64,000 bases of DNA, taken from positions 10,875 through 74,874 of the forward strand of contig JBBQUW010000011.1 of assembly GCA_038212095.1 (NCBI GenBank), given 5' to 3'. Under the pieces are notes generated by a model that saw only the letters and a list, made by a program, of their open reading frames with translations, was not told where the DNA came from and did no database searches. The position numbers and the translations under genes were made by a program. The DNA comes from JAICYJ01 sp038212095. GTDB lineage: Bacteria > Actinomycetota > Thermoleophilia > Gaiellales > JAICJC01. Positions 51,814-61,577 of this stretch are shown here, in pieces. The first letter of the stretch is position 1; each line of letters begins with the position of its first letter.

Positions 51814-54393
51814 ATGGCGTTCGACACGCTTGACGGCGGGCGGATCGAGCAGCGCGAGCTGGCCGAGGAGATGCGCAGCTCGTATCTCGACTACGCGATG
51901 AGCGTGATCGTCGGCCGCGCCCTGCCCGACGTCCGTGACGGCCTCAAGCCCGTCCACCGCCGCGTGCTGTTTGCCATGAACGAGAGTGGCCTGCAGCCGG
52001 GTCGGCCGTACTCCAAGTGCGCCCGCGTGGTGGGCGATGTGCTCGGCAAGTACCACCCGCACGGCGACACCGCCGCCTACGACACGCTCGTGCGGATGGC
52101 ACAGGACTTCTCGCTGCGCTATCCGCTGGTCGACGGCCAGGGCAACTTCGGCAACATGGACGGCTACTCCGCCGCTGCCATGCGCTACACCGAGTGCCGG
52201 CTGGCCAAGCTGGCGGTCGAGATGCTGCGCGACATCGACTCCGAGACGGTGGACTTCGCGCCCAACTACGACGGTCGCCACCGCGAGCCGGTCGTGCTTC
52301 CTTCGCGGTTCCCCAACCTGCTCGTCAACGGGTCGTCCGGCATCGCCGTCGGCATGGCGACCAACATCCCGCCCCACAACCTGGGCGAGGTGATCGATGC
52401 CGTGGTCGAGATGATCGACAACCCCGCAGCCACGGTGGACGACCTGATGCGCCACATCAAGGGTCCAGACTTCCCCAAGGGCGGCACGATCATGGGCCTG
52501 GCCGGGATCCGAGAGGCGTACGAGACCGGCCGCGGCCGAGTCGTGATGCGCGCCCGCGTTCATACCGAGCAGCTGCCGGGCGGGAAGTCCGCACTGATCG
52601 TCACCGAGGTGCCCTACCAGGTGAAGCGCGACGGCGATGACGGCGTGATCAAGAAGATCGCCGAACTGGTGAACGAGAAGGTCATCCCCGAGATCTCGGA
52701 CATCAACAACCACTCCGACCGCAGCGGAACGCGGATCACGATCGAGCTGAAGCGCGACGCGATCCCGATGGTGGTGTTGAACAAGCTCTACAAGCACACC
52801 GCGCTGCAGAGCACCTTCGGCGTCAACATGGTCGCACTGGTGGACGGCGTGAACCCGCGCGTGCTGACGCTGCTCGAGGTGATCACCCACTACCTCGAGC
52901 ACCAGAAGGAGGTCGTCACCCGCCGCACCAAGTTCCAGCTCGACAAGGCCGAGCGCGAGGCGCACGTCCTCGAGGGCTACCTGATCGCCCTCGACCACCT
53001 GGACGAGGTGATCGAGCTGATCCGCGCCGCCAATGACGTGGAGACGGCGCGCGAAGGCCTGATGAGCCGATTTGGGCTGTCCGAGATCCAGGCGCAGGCG
53101 ATCCTCGAGATGCGGCTGCGGGCGCTGACCGGCCTCGAGCGCAAGAAGGTCAAGGATCGCCACGACGACCTAATGGAGCTGATCGCCGAGCTGCGCTCGA
53201 TCCTGGCGGATGAGGGACGGCTGATGGCGCTGATCCGCGAGGAGCTGCTCGAGGTGCGAGCCCAGTTCGCCGATCCCCGCCGCACCGAGATCCTGCCGGC
53301 TGAGGGCGAGATCGACCTCGAACAGCTCATCGCCGAGGAGGACATGGTCATCTCCCTCACGGCAAGCGGCTATATCAAACGGCTTGCGCTCTCGACGTAC
53401 CGCACCCAGGGTCGTGGCGGAGTGGGCGTGATGGGCATGGACACCAAGGAAGACGATGTGATCGATCACCTCTTCGTCGCCTCCACCCACGACTACCTGC
53501 TCTTCTTCACCACCGTCGGCAAGGTGTATCGCGTCAAGGTGCACGAGCTGCCGCTGGGGACGCGCCAGTCGAAGGGCCGCGCCCTGGTCAACGTGCTGCC
53601 GTTGCGGCAGGACGAGCGCGTCCGCGCCGTGATCGACACCCGCACCTACAGCGAAGGCAAGTACCTGCTGTTCGCGACCCGCAACGGCCTGGTCAAGAAG
53701 ACCGAGTTCAAGGCCTACGACACGATTCTCAAGGCCGACGGCATCATCGCGCTCAAGATCCGCGAGGGTGACGAGCTGGTCGGCGTGCGCCTGACCGACG
53801 GCGACGATCACGTGCTGCTTGTGTCGCGGAACGGCTCTGCCGTCCGCTTCTCGGAGCACGACGTGCGCGCCATGGGCCGCGATACCACCGGCGTCGCCGG
53901 CATGAAGCTGCGCAGCGGTGACGAAGTGATCTCGGTCGAGATTGCGCGCGACGACCAGGAGCTGCTGGTCGTGACCGAGAACGGATTCGGCAAGCGCACT
54001 CGCATCGGCGAGTATCCCGCCAAGGGCCGCGGCACAATGGGCGTGCTGACGATCCGCTACACCGAGTCGCGTGGGCGGCTGGCCGGCGCGATGATCGTCC
54101 GCGACGGCTTCGAGGTGATGCTGATCTCCCAGGATGGCACCGTGATCCGCCAGAAAGCCGAAGGCATCTCGAAGATGGGCCGAGCGACGCAGGGCGTGCG
54201 GGTGATGAACCTGCGCGAGGGCGACCGCCTGTCCAGCATCGCCCGTGTCACCGAGCCGAACGAGCCGGATGTGGTCGGCGACGCGCAGGCCGGGGGCGAC
54301 GAGCCACCTGCCGAGCCGTCCGACCTGGTCGTCGAGCCAGGCGCGATCGAGCCGGAATCCGACGATGGGACGCCCGACGCAGACGTGGAGTAG
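51814..54393 (+). CDS. gyrA: DNA gyrase subunit A
   Basis: 859-aa breakage-reunion subunit. The catalytic tyrosine is Tyr125 (AAMRYTECRL). The quinolone-determining segment reads HPHGDTAAYD, with Thr at the position of E. coli Ser83, a natural variant elsewhere. The GyrA-box equivalent is QGRGGVG. A Glu/Pro-rich acidic tail of about 45 residues (from about 815) closes the protein. ATG start. A hairpin follows. Confidence 0.98.
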   Translation: MAFDTLDGGRIEQRELAEEMRSSYLDYAMSVIVGRALPDVRDGLKPVHRRVLFAMNESGLQPGRPYSKCARVVGDVLGKYHPHGDTAAYDTLVRMAQDFSLRYPLVDGQGNFGNMDGYSAAAMRYTECRLAKLAVEMLRDIDSETVDFAPNYDGRHREPVVLPSRFPNLLVNGSSGIAVGMATNIPPHNLGEVIDAVVEMIDNPAATVDDLMRHIKGPDFPKGGTIMGLAGIREAYETGRGRVVMRARVHTEQLPGGKSALIVTEVPYQVKRDGDDGVIKKIAELVNEKVIPEISDINNHSDRSGTRITIELKRDAIPMVVLNKLYKHTALQSTFGVNMVALVDGVNPRVLTLLEVITHYLEHQKEVVTRRTKFQLDKAEREAHVLEGYLIALDHLDEVIELIRAANDVETAREGLMSRFGLSEIQAQAILEMRLRALTGLERKKVKDRHDDLMELIAELRSILADEGRLMALIREELLEVRAQFADPRRTEILPAEGEIDLEQLIAEEDMVISLTASGYIKRLALSTYRTQGRGGVGVMGMDTKEDDVIDHLFVASTHDYLLFFTTVGKVYRVKVHELPLGTRQSKGRALVNVLPLRQDERVRAVIDTRTYSEGKYLLFATRNGLVKKTEFKAYDTILKADGIIALKIREGDELVGVRLTDGDDHVLLVSRNGSAVRFSEHDVRAMGRDTTGVAGMKLRSGDEVISVEIARDDQELLVVTENGFGKRTRIGEYPAKGRGTMGVLTIRYTESRGRLAGAMIVRDGFEVMLISQDGTVIRQKAEGISKMGRATQGVRVMNLREGDRLSSIARVTEPNEPDVVGDAQAGGDEPPAEPSDLVVEPGAIEPESDDGTPDADVE

Positions 54394-54411
54394 CGCCAGT
54401 CGCTCGGAGGC

Positions 54412-54430
54412 CGGGCTCAAGCCGAGCCCG
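54412..54430 (+). terminator. Possible terminator after gyrA
   Basis: CGGGCTC (54412-54418) and GAGCCCG (54424-54430) form a perfect 7-bp stem with a five-base loop, followed by CTTCTGTCC. The T content is low, so efficiency is uncertain. Confidence 0.5.
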
Positions 54431-54540
54431 CTTCTGTCCGATATCGGTCTTTGGAAGGAATTGGGTAGACCACGGGGAACAAAACGGTCGACAGCAGTTC
54501 TGACCATGGCATGCCCCCGCCTGAAAGAGGTACCACCATC

Positions 54541-54840
54541 ATGCGACAGGTAGACCTACTGGAGCCGGTCAGCCTCACCGACCGGTTACCGCAACTGGAG
54601 CTCTATCTAAGCCAAGTGTGTGCCGTTGCCGGTATCTCGAAGATGCAGCTCGACTACTGGACGACCAAGGCCGAGATCCCGACCAAGGGCAACAAGCAAC
54701 GCGTCTACGACATGGACGCGGTCGAGATGGTGATGCTGATCAAACAGGCCAAGGACAAGGGCCTCAACCTGGGCGCCGCGATCGCAGCCGCGCGCGAGTA
54801 CCAGCAGCTTCAGGCCGAGCAGCGCCGCCTCGCCTCGTAG
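54541..54840 (+). CDS. Small MerR-type helix-turn-helix protein
   Basis: 99-aa protein. An N-terminal non-conserved segment precedes a MerR-like DNA-binding domain (about residues 28-90: VCAVAGISKMQLDYWTTKAEIPTK, then QRVYDMDAVEMVMLIKQA and GLNLGAAIAAAREYQQLQ). It lacks the effector-binding or long coiled-coil domain of classical MerR, so it may be a constitutive nucleoid or promoter binder. ATG 54541 follows AGAGGT. Separated from gyrA by 147 bp and a hairpin. Confidence 0.8.
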   Translation: MRQVDLLEPVSLTDRLPQLELYLSQVCAVAGISKMQLDYWTTKAEIPTKGNKQRVYDMDAVEMVMLIKQAKDKGLNLGAAIAAAREYQQLQAEQRRLAS

Positions 54841-54843
54841 CAG

Positions 54844-55809
54844 TCAGCCTGCCGCCAGCTCGGCCGCAGCGCGTTGCGGCTCGACCACGTTGACCCAGAT
54901 GCCCGCGCCCAACTCGACAGCGGCGGCCACCGTCAACCTTGGCAGCAGCTCGACGTGCCAGTGAAACGGCCGCTCGGCCGACAGCGGTGCGTCGTGCACG
55001 ATCGCATTCCAGGCCACCTCCGCTCCCAACACCCGCCGGAAGCGCGCGGCGACGTCAGCGATCGCGATCGCCAGCGCTCGGTCGAAGGGTGCGCGTCCGG
55101 CGTGCTCGCGCGGCGCGATCCACGTCTCGTATGGCATCCGTGCCCATGGTGGGCAGAAGCTGACCAGTCCCTCAGCCTCGGAGACAACGTGCTCCGCCGG
55201 CCGGCAGAGTGGGCAGCCGGACGCGAACGCGGCCAGCTCGCGGTCGATCGCCGGTGGCGGAGCGGCAAAGGGGAACAGTTGGGAGTGGGAGTGGTCCAGC
55301 GACGCGCCCGCCGCCGCGCCCTCGTTGATCGCGACCAGCAGGTACCCACACCCGGCTGCGACGTGGTGGGAGCGGCGGTCACGCCAGGCCGCCACCGCCG
55401 CCTCCAGCACCCCGGCCGCAAGATCGGCCAGCGCCGTGGCATGCCCCGGGCCGTGAATCACGACCTCCTGCCCGTCGAACGCGGGGAACTTGTTGGGCAC
55501 CACGCGCACCACCCAGCCGGAGGTGTCCGGCTCGCCGACGCCGCGCCCGTAAGCCGCCAACTCCGGCGGCGTCAACGCCTCATTGCCCTCGCAGAACGGA
55601 CAGACAGCGGGATTCCCAGATCGCACGGTGCGGCCCAGCGCGCCTGGACGGCCGGCCCGGCCCGGCACCACCAGCACCGGCTCCCCCGAGAGCGGGTTGT
55701 AACGAAGCGGCGGCGCTATGCCGAACCGTCCTTGGACGGCTCGTCCGTGACGATCGAGTCCATCAGCAGCAGTCGTCGCATCGTCACCCCGCTCCAAATA
55801 TAGCCCCAC
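54844..55809 (-). CDS. galT: Galactose-1-phosphate uridylyltransferase-like protein (GalT/HIT superfamily)
   Basis: 321-aa HIT-superfamily nucleotidyltransferase. RYNPLSGEPVLV begins the domain; zinc ligands Cys70 and Cys73 (CPFC) and the catalytic His173-x-His175-x-Gln177 (HSHSQ) are clear, plus WHVELLPR near the end. Members may be GalT or related ADP-glucose phosphorylases. The start is uncertain: GTG 55809 is the only upstream start besides TTG 55797, but a -10-like TATATT lies at 55802-55797, inside the predicted N-terminus. Confidence 0.82.
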   Translation of the reverse strand: MGLYLERGDDATTAADGLDRHGRAVQGRFGIAPPLRYNPLSGEPVLVVPGRAGRPGALGRTVRSGNPAVCPFCEGNEALTPPELAAYGRGVGEPDTSGWVVRVVPNKFPAFDGQEVVIHGPGHATALADLAAGVLEAAVAAWRDRRSHHVAAGCGYLLVAINEGAAAGASLDHSHSQLFPFAAPPPAIDRELAAFASGCPLCRPAEHVVSEAEGLVSFCPPWARMPYETWIAPREHAGRAPFDRALAIAIADVAARFRRVLGAEVAWNAIVHDAPLSAERPFHWHVELLPRLTVAAAVELGAGIWVNVVEPQRAAAELAAG

Positions 55810-55834
55810 GCCGTTTCCGGCAGCAATCCCGCCC

Positions 55835-56545
55835 TCACAGAGCGTTCACCCGCTCGATCTCGGCCGAGCTGAATGCCCGGCCGTCCACGATCAGCCGACC
55901 GAGATCGTCGACCCCCTGGCAGCGGCCGCGACCCTCGCCGACCAGTTCGACTTCGCGGCCGCGCAGCTCGTCCCGCTCCAGGCCGGCGAAGCCGTCGCGT
56001 TCGAAGGCCACGTAGCGCCGCTCCAGCTCGGCCAGCATCGACACCAGCAGCTCGACCCGATCGACCACGCCGCCGCGCACGATCTGCAGAGAGGTTGCCG
56101 GCACGCGAGTCTGCGACGGCAGAGTCTCGGCGGTCATGTTCACGTTCACGCCGATTCCCACCACCAGCTTGCCGGCGCGCAGCTCGAGCAGCACTCCGGC
56201 CAGCTTGCGTCCATCGATCACAACGTCGTTTGGCCAGCGCACCTTCGCTCGCGGGTCGCAGGTCTCACAGACCGCTTCGGCTGCCACCAGCGAGAAGGCG
56301 GACAGCCGCTCGGCGGGCGTCCGCGGCTCGAGCGCGAGCGAGAACAGCAGCCCGGCGCCGGGCTGCGAGTGCCAGCTGCGGCCGCGGCTGCCACGGCCCT
56401 GGGTCTGCTGATCGCAGGCCGCGACGCCCCCCTCGGGCAGCTCGCGGGCCAGCTCCTGCGTGGAGGCGCACGCCGGCTGCCACAGGTAGGGACGGCCGAA
56501 GCGGCCGAGCAGCCGCGGTGCGACCTGCTCCGGGGTGAGTGCCAT
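55835..56545 (-). CDS. birA: Biotin-[acetyl-CoA-carboxylase] ligase
   Basis: Attaches biotin to the carboxyl carrier of acetyl-CoA carboxylase. 236 aa; biotinyl-AMP loop GRGSRGRSW (50-58), KVRWPNDVVI and the C-terminal SH3-like domain with VDDLGRLIVDG are present. No N-terminal DNA-binding domain, so a pure ligase rather than a repressor. ATG 56545 has TATTCT 5 nt upstream. Close to accD-accA. Confidence 0.93.
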   Translation of the reverse strand: MALTPEQVAPRLLGRFGRPYLWQPACASTQELARELPEGGVAACDQQTQGRGSRGRSWHSQPGAGLLFSLALEPRTPAERLSAFSLVAAEAVCETCDPRAKVRWPNDVVIDGRKLAGVLLELRAGKLVVGIGVNVNMTAETLPSQTRVPATSLQIVRGGVVDRVELLVSMLAELERRYVAFERDGFAGLERDELRGREVELVGEGRGRCQGVDDLGRLIVDGRAFSSAEIERVNAL

Positions 56546-56549
56546 TCCA

Positions 56550-56556
56550 TAGAATA
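56550..56556. promoter_or_regulatory. Overlapping divergent -10 elements (birA / sigma factor)
   Basis: TAGAAT (plus, 56550-56555) and TATTCT (minus, 56556-56551) share five base pairs. They end 10 nt and 5 nt before the start codons at 56566 and 56545. The gap between start codons is 20 bp. Confidence 0.5.
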
Positions 56557-56565
56557 GGCCGGGCT

Positions 56566-57189
56566 ATGTTCACGCAACCCAATCGCGGCGAGGCCCGTCT
56601 ACCCCTGCGAGAACGGGTGCGCGACGAGTCGTCGCATGCCGCGCTGTCGGATGTTGTACTTGCTGTCCGCGCCAAGGATGGCGATCGCCGCGCCCTTGAG
56701 GCGTTGGTGGAGCGGCACGCGCCGCGCGTACGGCGGCTGACGGCGTATCTGCTCGACGATCCGCAGGATGCCGAAGATGCCGCCCAGGAGGCGCTCGCGA
56801 AGGTGCTGACCCGAATCGATCAATTCCGCGGCGAGGCCCGTTTCGCCACCTGGCTGCACAGCCTGGTCACCAACACGTGCCGCGACCTCGGCGAGCGCCA
56901 GCGCCGCCGCCGACACCAGCCGCTGGACGCGGCGCCCGAGCTGGCGGCGGCCGGGGAGCCTCACGACCTCGCCTGCCAGCGGGAGCAGCGCGAGACGCTT
57001 GCCCGCGAGATGGGCGGCCTGTCCGACGACCAGCGCCACGTGATGGTGATGAAGGACGTGCTCTCGCTGTCCTACGAGCAGATCGCCAGTGAGCTGGCGA
57101 TGCCGGTCGGTACCGTCAAGTGCCACGCCCACCGTGGGCGCGCGCGCATGCGCCGGGCGCTGGTGTCGGACGAGGCGGTATCGGCGTGA
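56566..57189 (+). CDS. ECF-type sigma factor coupled to fatty-acid genes
   Basis: 207-aa sigma-70 family protein. Region 2: LVERHAPRVRRLTAYLL, DAEDAAQEALAKVL, ATWLHSLVTNTCRD; region 4: LSYEQIASELAMPVGTVKCHAHRGRARM. A 35-residue N-terminal extension is present. Its stop TGA lies inside the GTGA overlap with fabZ, so it is translationally coupled to the fatty-acid operon. No anti-sigma gene is next to it. It may regulate lipid synthesis or simply share the transcript. Confidence 0.85.
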   Translation: MFTQPNRGEARLPLRERVRDESSHAALSDVVLAVRAKDGDRRALEALVERHAPRVRRLTAYLLDDPQDAEDAAQEALAKVLTRIDQFRGEARFATWLHSLVTNTCRDLGERQRRRRHQPLDAAPELAAAGEPHDLACQREQRETLAREMGGLSDDQRHVMVMKDVLSLSYEQIASELAMPVGTVKCHAHRGRARMRRALVSDEAVSA

Positions 57190-57637
57190 CAGATGGGTTC
57201 GTGCTGCCGCTCGATCGGGCCGGCATCGAGGCGATCATCCCCCACCGCGACCCATTCCTCCTGATCGACGAGATCATGGAGCTGATTCCCGGCGAGCAGG
57301 CCGTCGGCCGCTACCGGGTCGAACCGGACGCCTGGTACCTGCGTGGCCACTTTCCCGGCCGCCCGATCATGCCAGGCGTGCTGCAGGTCGAGGCGCTGGC
57401 GCAGGTGGGAGCGGTCTGCGGCCTGGCCTCGCCAGGCTTCGCCGGCCGGCTGGCGCTGTTCGCCGGAATCGACGACGTGCGGTTCAAGCGGATCGTCGTG
57501 CCGGGCGACACGCTGACGCTGGAGTGCCGCATCACGCGGCTGCGGGGACCGATCGGCAAGGCCACCGCCACCGCCTCGGTGGAGGGCGAGCTGGCCTGTC
57601 GGGCGGCGCTGACGTTCGCCCTGACGGAGCAGGCGCC

Positions 57638-57641
<4 letters not shown>
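57186..57641 (+). CDS. fabZ: 3-hydroxyacyl-[acyl-carrier-protein] dehydratase FabZ
   Basis: 151-aa hot-dog-fold dehydratase of fatty-acid elongation. The family motif is PHRDPFLLIDEI and GHFPGRPIMPGVLQVEALAQ, with catalytic His and Glu in it. GTG start overlaps the sigma factor stop. Followed by fabH in a GTGA overlap. Confidence 0.95.
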
Positions 57642-58629
<988 letters not shown>

Positions 58630-58633
<4 letters not shown>

Positions 58634-59550
58634 GCAGAACCGCGTTTTGCTTCCCCGGTCAGGGAAGCCAGCGGGTCGGTATGGGCAAGGAGCTGGCGGC
58701 CGCGTATCCCGAGGCGAGGGCGGTGTTCGACCAGGCCTCCGAGCGGCTCGGCTTCGATCTGGCGGCGTGCTGCTTTGATGGCCCGCTGGAGCAGCTGTCA
58801 CAGACCGAGATCACCCAACCCGCGCTGGTCGCCACCTCGCTGGCAGCGCTGCGCGTCGTCGAGATGCAGACCGGCATTCGGGCGGAGGCTGTGGTCGGCC
58901 ACAGCGTCGGTGAGTACGCCGCCCTGGCGGCCGCCGGCAGCATCTCGGTGCCGGCTGTGGTCGCGCTCGTCCGCGAACGTGGAATGGCGACCTCCGGTGA
59001 TGGCGCCGGCGCGATGGCGGCGCTGCTCGGCCTGCCCGACGAGCAGATCGAACAGCTCTGTCAGGCCGCCGACCACGTGTGGCCTGCCAACTACAACTGT
59101 CCCGGCCAGATCGTCATCTCCGGCAGTGAGAACGGCGTGTCGGATGTTTGCGACAAGGCCAAGGCGGCCGGTGGCAAGGCGATCCGGCTGCGGGTCTCGG
59201 GCGCGTTCCACAGCCCGCTGATGGCCGCGGCCGCGGCCGCGTTTCGACCCGCTGTGGAGGCGGTTGAGTTTGGCCCGCTGCAGACCCGCTACATGAGTAC
59301 GGTCACCAGCGCGATCGAGACGGTCGAGCGCGTACCGCAGCTCCTGATCGACCAGCTGACCGCGCCGGTGCGCTTCACGCAGGCTGTCCAGTCGCTGGTG
59401 TCGGACGGCATCGACGTGTTCGTCGAGCTGGGTTCGGGTGGGGTGCTGGCGGGCCTGATCAAGCGCATCGACCCCAACGTGCGTGCGATCACGGTCGGCA
59501 CCCCTGCCGAGCTCGAGGCAGCGATGGAGGTGATGGCCAATGACCGGTGA
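58630..59550 (+). CDS. fabD: Malonyl-CoA:ACP transacylase
   Basis: 306-aa acyltransferase. FPGQGSQ at residues 8-14, nucleophile Ser92 in GHSVGE and catalytic His194 in AFHSPLM are intact; NCPGQIVISG is present. ATG overlaps the fabH stop (ATGA). Its 3' end overlaps fabG by 11 bp. Confidence 0.97.
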
Positions 59551-60289
59551 GCTGGACGGGAGGGTGGCCCTTGTGACCGGCGGTTCGCGAGGGATCGGAG
59601 CCGCAATCTGCACCGAGCTTGCCGCGGCCGGCGCCAGCGTGGCGGTCAACTTCGCCCGCAACGCCGCCGCCGCCGATGAGGTGTGCGGCCGCATCGCCGC
59701 CGCCGGAGGCGTCGCCACGGCCGTGCGTGGCGACGTCGCCACCGCCGATGGCGCGGCCGCGCTGGTGGCGGCCGTCGAGAGCGACGTGGGGCCGATCGAG
59801 ATCCTGGTCAACAACGCCGGCATCACCCGCGACGATCTGATCATGCGACTCACCGAGGAGGACTGGCGCGACGTGATCGACACCAACCTGGGCGGCGCAT
59901 TCTTCACCTGCCGGGCGCTGTCGCGGCCGATGCTGAAACGCCGAAAGGGCGCGATCGTCAACATCTCGTCGATCGTCGGCGTTCGCGGGAACGCTGGCCA
60001 GTCCAACTACGCAGCCTCCAAGGCGGGCTTGATCGGCCTCACCAAGGCGCTCGCAAAGGAGCTGGGCGGCCGTGGCATCCGCGTCAACGCGATCGCGCCG
60101 GGATACATCGCAACCGAGCTGACCGACGTGCTGCCGGAGCCGGCCCGCGACGCGATCCTCACCAACACGCCGCTGGGGCGGCTGGGTGAACCGGCGGACG
60201 TGGCGCGGGCTGTACGCTTCCTATGCTCCGATGCGGCCGCCTTCATCACCGGCGACGTGCTGGCCGTGGACGGAGGATTGGGGATATGA
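59540..60289 (+). CDS. fabG: 3-oxoacyl-[acyl-carrier-protein] reductase
   Basis: 249-aa SDR. Cofactor loop TGGSRGIG, NNAG, catalytic Ser144, Tyr157 and Lys161 (YAASK) and AIAPGYIATELT are canonical. ATG 59540 lies within the fabD end; stop overlaps the fabF ATG (ATGA). Confidence 0.96.
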   Translation: MTGELDGRVALVTGGSRGIGAAICTELAAAGASVAVNFARNAAAADEVCGRIAAAGGVATAVRGDVATADGAAALVAAVESDVGPIEILVNNAGITRDDLIMRLTEEDWRDVIDTNLGGAFFTCRALSRPMLKRRKGAIVNISSIVGVRGNAGQSNYAASKAGLIGLTKALAKELGGRGIRVNAIAPGYIATELTDVLPEPARDAILTNTPLGRLGEPADVARAVRFLCSDAAAFITGDVLAVDGGLGI

Positions 60290-61551
60290 CGCGACCCGAC
60301 GGCAGACGACGAGTTGTCATTACCGGCATCGGTGCTGTCACCCCCTGCGGGCTGACAGCTGAGGACACCTGGCGCTCGGTGCGGGAGGGCCGCTCCGGCG
60401 TCTCGACGGTCGACGGCTTCGAGGGCAACGTGCGGATCGCGGCGCAGGTGCGCGACTTCCAGCCTGAGCAGTTCATGGATCACCGCACCGTTCGCAAGAC
60501 CGATCGCTTCGCGCAGTTCGCAGTGGCGGCGGCCACGATGGCCGTGCAGGATGCGGACATCGACGTCCGTGCCGATGCGGAACGGATCGGCTGTTCGATC
60601 GGCACCGGCATCGGTGGCCTGAAGACCGAGGAAACAGCGCACTTCAAGCTGTTCGAGGCCGGCCCAGATCGCCTCAACCCGTTCTGGGTGACGGCGCTGA
60701 TTCCCAACATGGGCGCGGCCGAGATCTCGATGGCGCTGGGCACCCGGGGACCGCTCACCACCGAGTGCACGGCCTGTGCGGCGTCCGCCATGTCGATCGG
60801 CAACGCCGTGCTGTACATCCGCGCGGGGATGGCTGATGCGATGCTGGCCGGAGGCGTCGAGGCGCCGGTCGTGCCGCTGGGGCTGGGAGGCTTCGGCACG
60901 ATGCGTGCGCTGTCTCGCAGAAACGACGACCCGGAGGGCGCAAGCCGCCCGTTCGACGCCGGCCGCGACGGCTTCATCCTGGCCGAAGGTGGCGCGGTGC
61001 TGGTGCTCGAGGAGCTTGGTCGCGCGCAGGCCCGCGGCGCCCGCATCTACGCCGAGATCCTTGGCTACGGCATGTCGTCCGACTCCCACCACGTCACCGA
61101 GCCGGATCCCCTCGGCGGCAACCCGGCTAGGGCGATGCGCAACGCCCTGGCGGACGCCGACGTGACGCCGGACATGATCGGCTACGTGAACGCTCACGGC
61201 ACCTCGACGCCTGCCGGTGACTCAGCCGAGACGCGGGCGCTCAAGATCGCGTTTGGCGACGAGCTGGCATACCGGGTGCCGATCTCGTCCACCAAGAGCG
61301 AGACCGGCCATCTGCTGGGCGCGGCCGGCGCGCTCGAGACGATCATCTCCACGCTGGCGATGCGCGACTCCTTCCTGCCGCCGACCATCAACCAGACCGA
61401 CCCCGATCCCGACTGCGACCTCGATTACATCCCAAACGTCGGCCGCGAGGCGGACGTCGAGTACGCGCTGACCAACTCCTTCGGCTTCGGCGGCCACAAC
61501 GCCGTGCTGGTGCTACGGCGTTGGGACAGCGCCTCGCAACCATCGTCGTAG
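60286..61551 (+). CDS. fabF: 3-oxoacyl-[acyl-carrier-protein] synthase II
   Basis: Chain-elongating condensing enzyme, 421 aa. Catalytic Cys164 (TACAAS), His304 (NAHGTSTPAGD) and His342 (KSETGHLLGAAG) form the expected triad; TNSFGFGGHNA lies near the end. Overlaps fabG. In many bacteria acpP sits between fabG and fabF; here it is absent. Confidence 0.96.
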   Translation: MTRPDGRRRVVITGIGAVTPCGLTAEDTWRSVREGRSGVSTVDGFEGNVRIAAQVRDFQPEQFMDHRTVRKTDRFAQFAVAAATMAVQDADIDVRADAERIGCSIGTGIGGLKTEETAHFKLFEAGPDRLNPFWVTALIPNMGAAEISMALGTRGPLTTECTACAASAMSIGNAVLYIRAGMADAMLAGGVEAPVVPLGLGGFGTMRALSRRNDDPEGASRPFDAGRDGFILAEGGAVLVLEELGRAQARGARIYAEILGYGMSSDSHHVTEPDPLGGNPARAMRNALADADVTPDMIGYVNAHGTSTPAGDSAETRALKIAFGDELAYRVPISSTKSETGHLLGAAGALETIISTLAMRDSFLPPTINQTDPDPDCDLDYIPNVGREADVEYALTNSFGFGGHNAVLVLRRWDSASQPSS

Positions 61552-61577
61552 ATTGCGCGTCCCACCTCTGAGGGTCA

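Noticed and set aside
52051..52090. Thr in the gyrase A quinolone-determining region
   Set aside because: Thr is the natural residue at this position in other wild-type bacteria; not evidence of resistance.
55600..55625. GGGAAT with GTT downstream on the minus strand inside galT
   Set aside because: Spacing is about 14 nt rather than 18 and it lies within a coding region, so not a SigR-type promoter.
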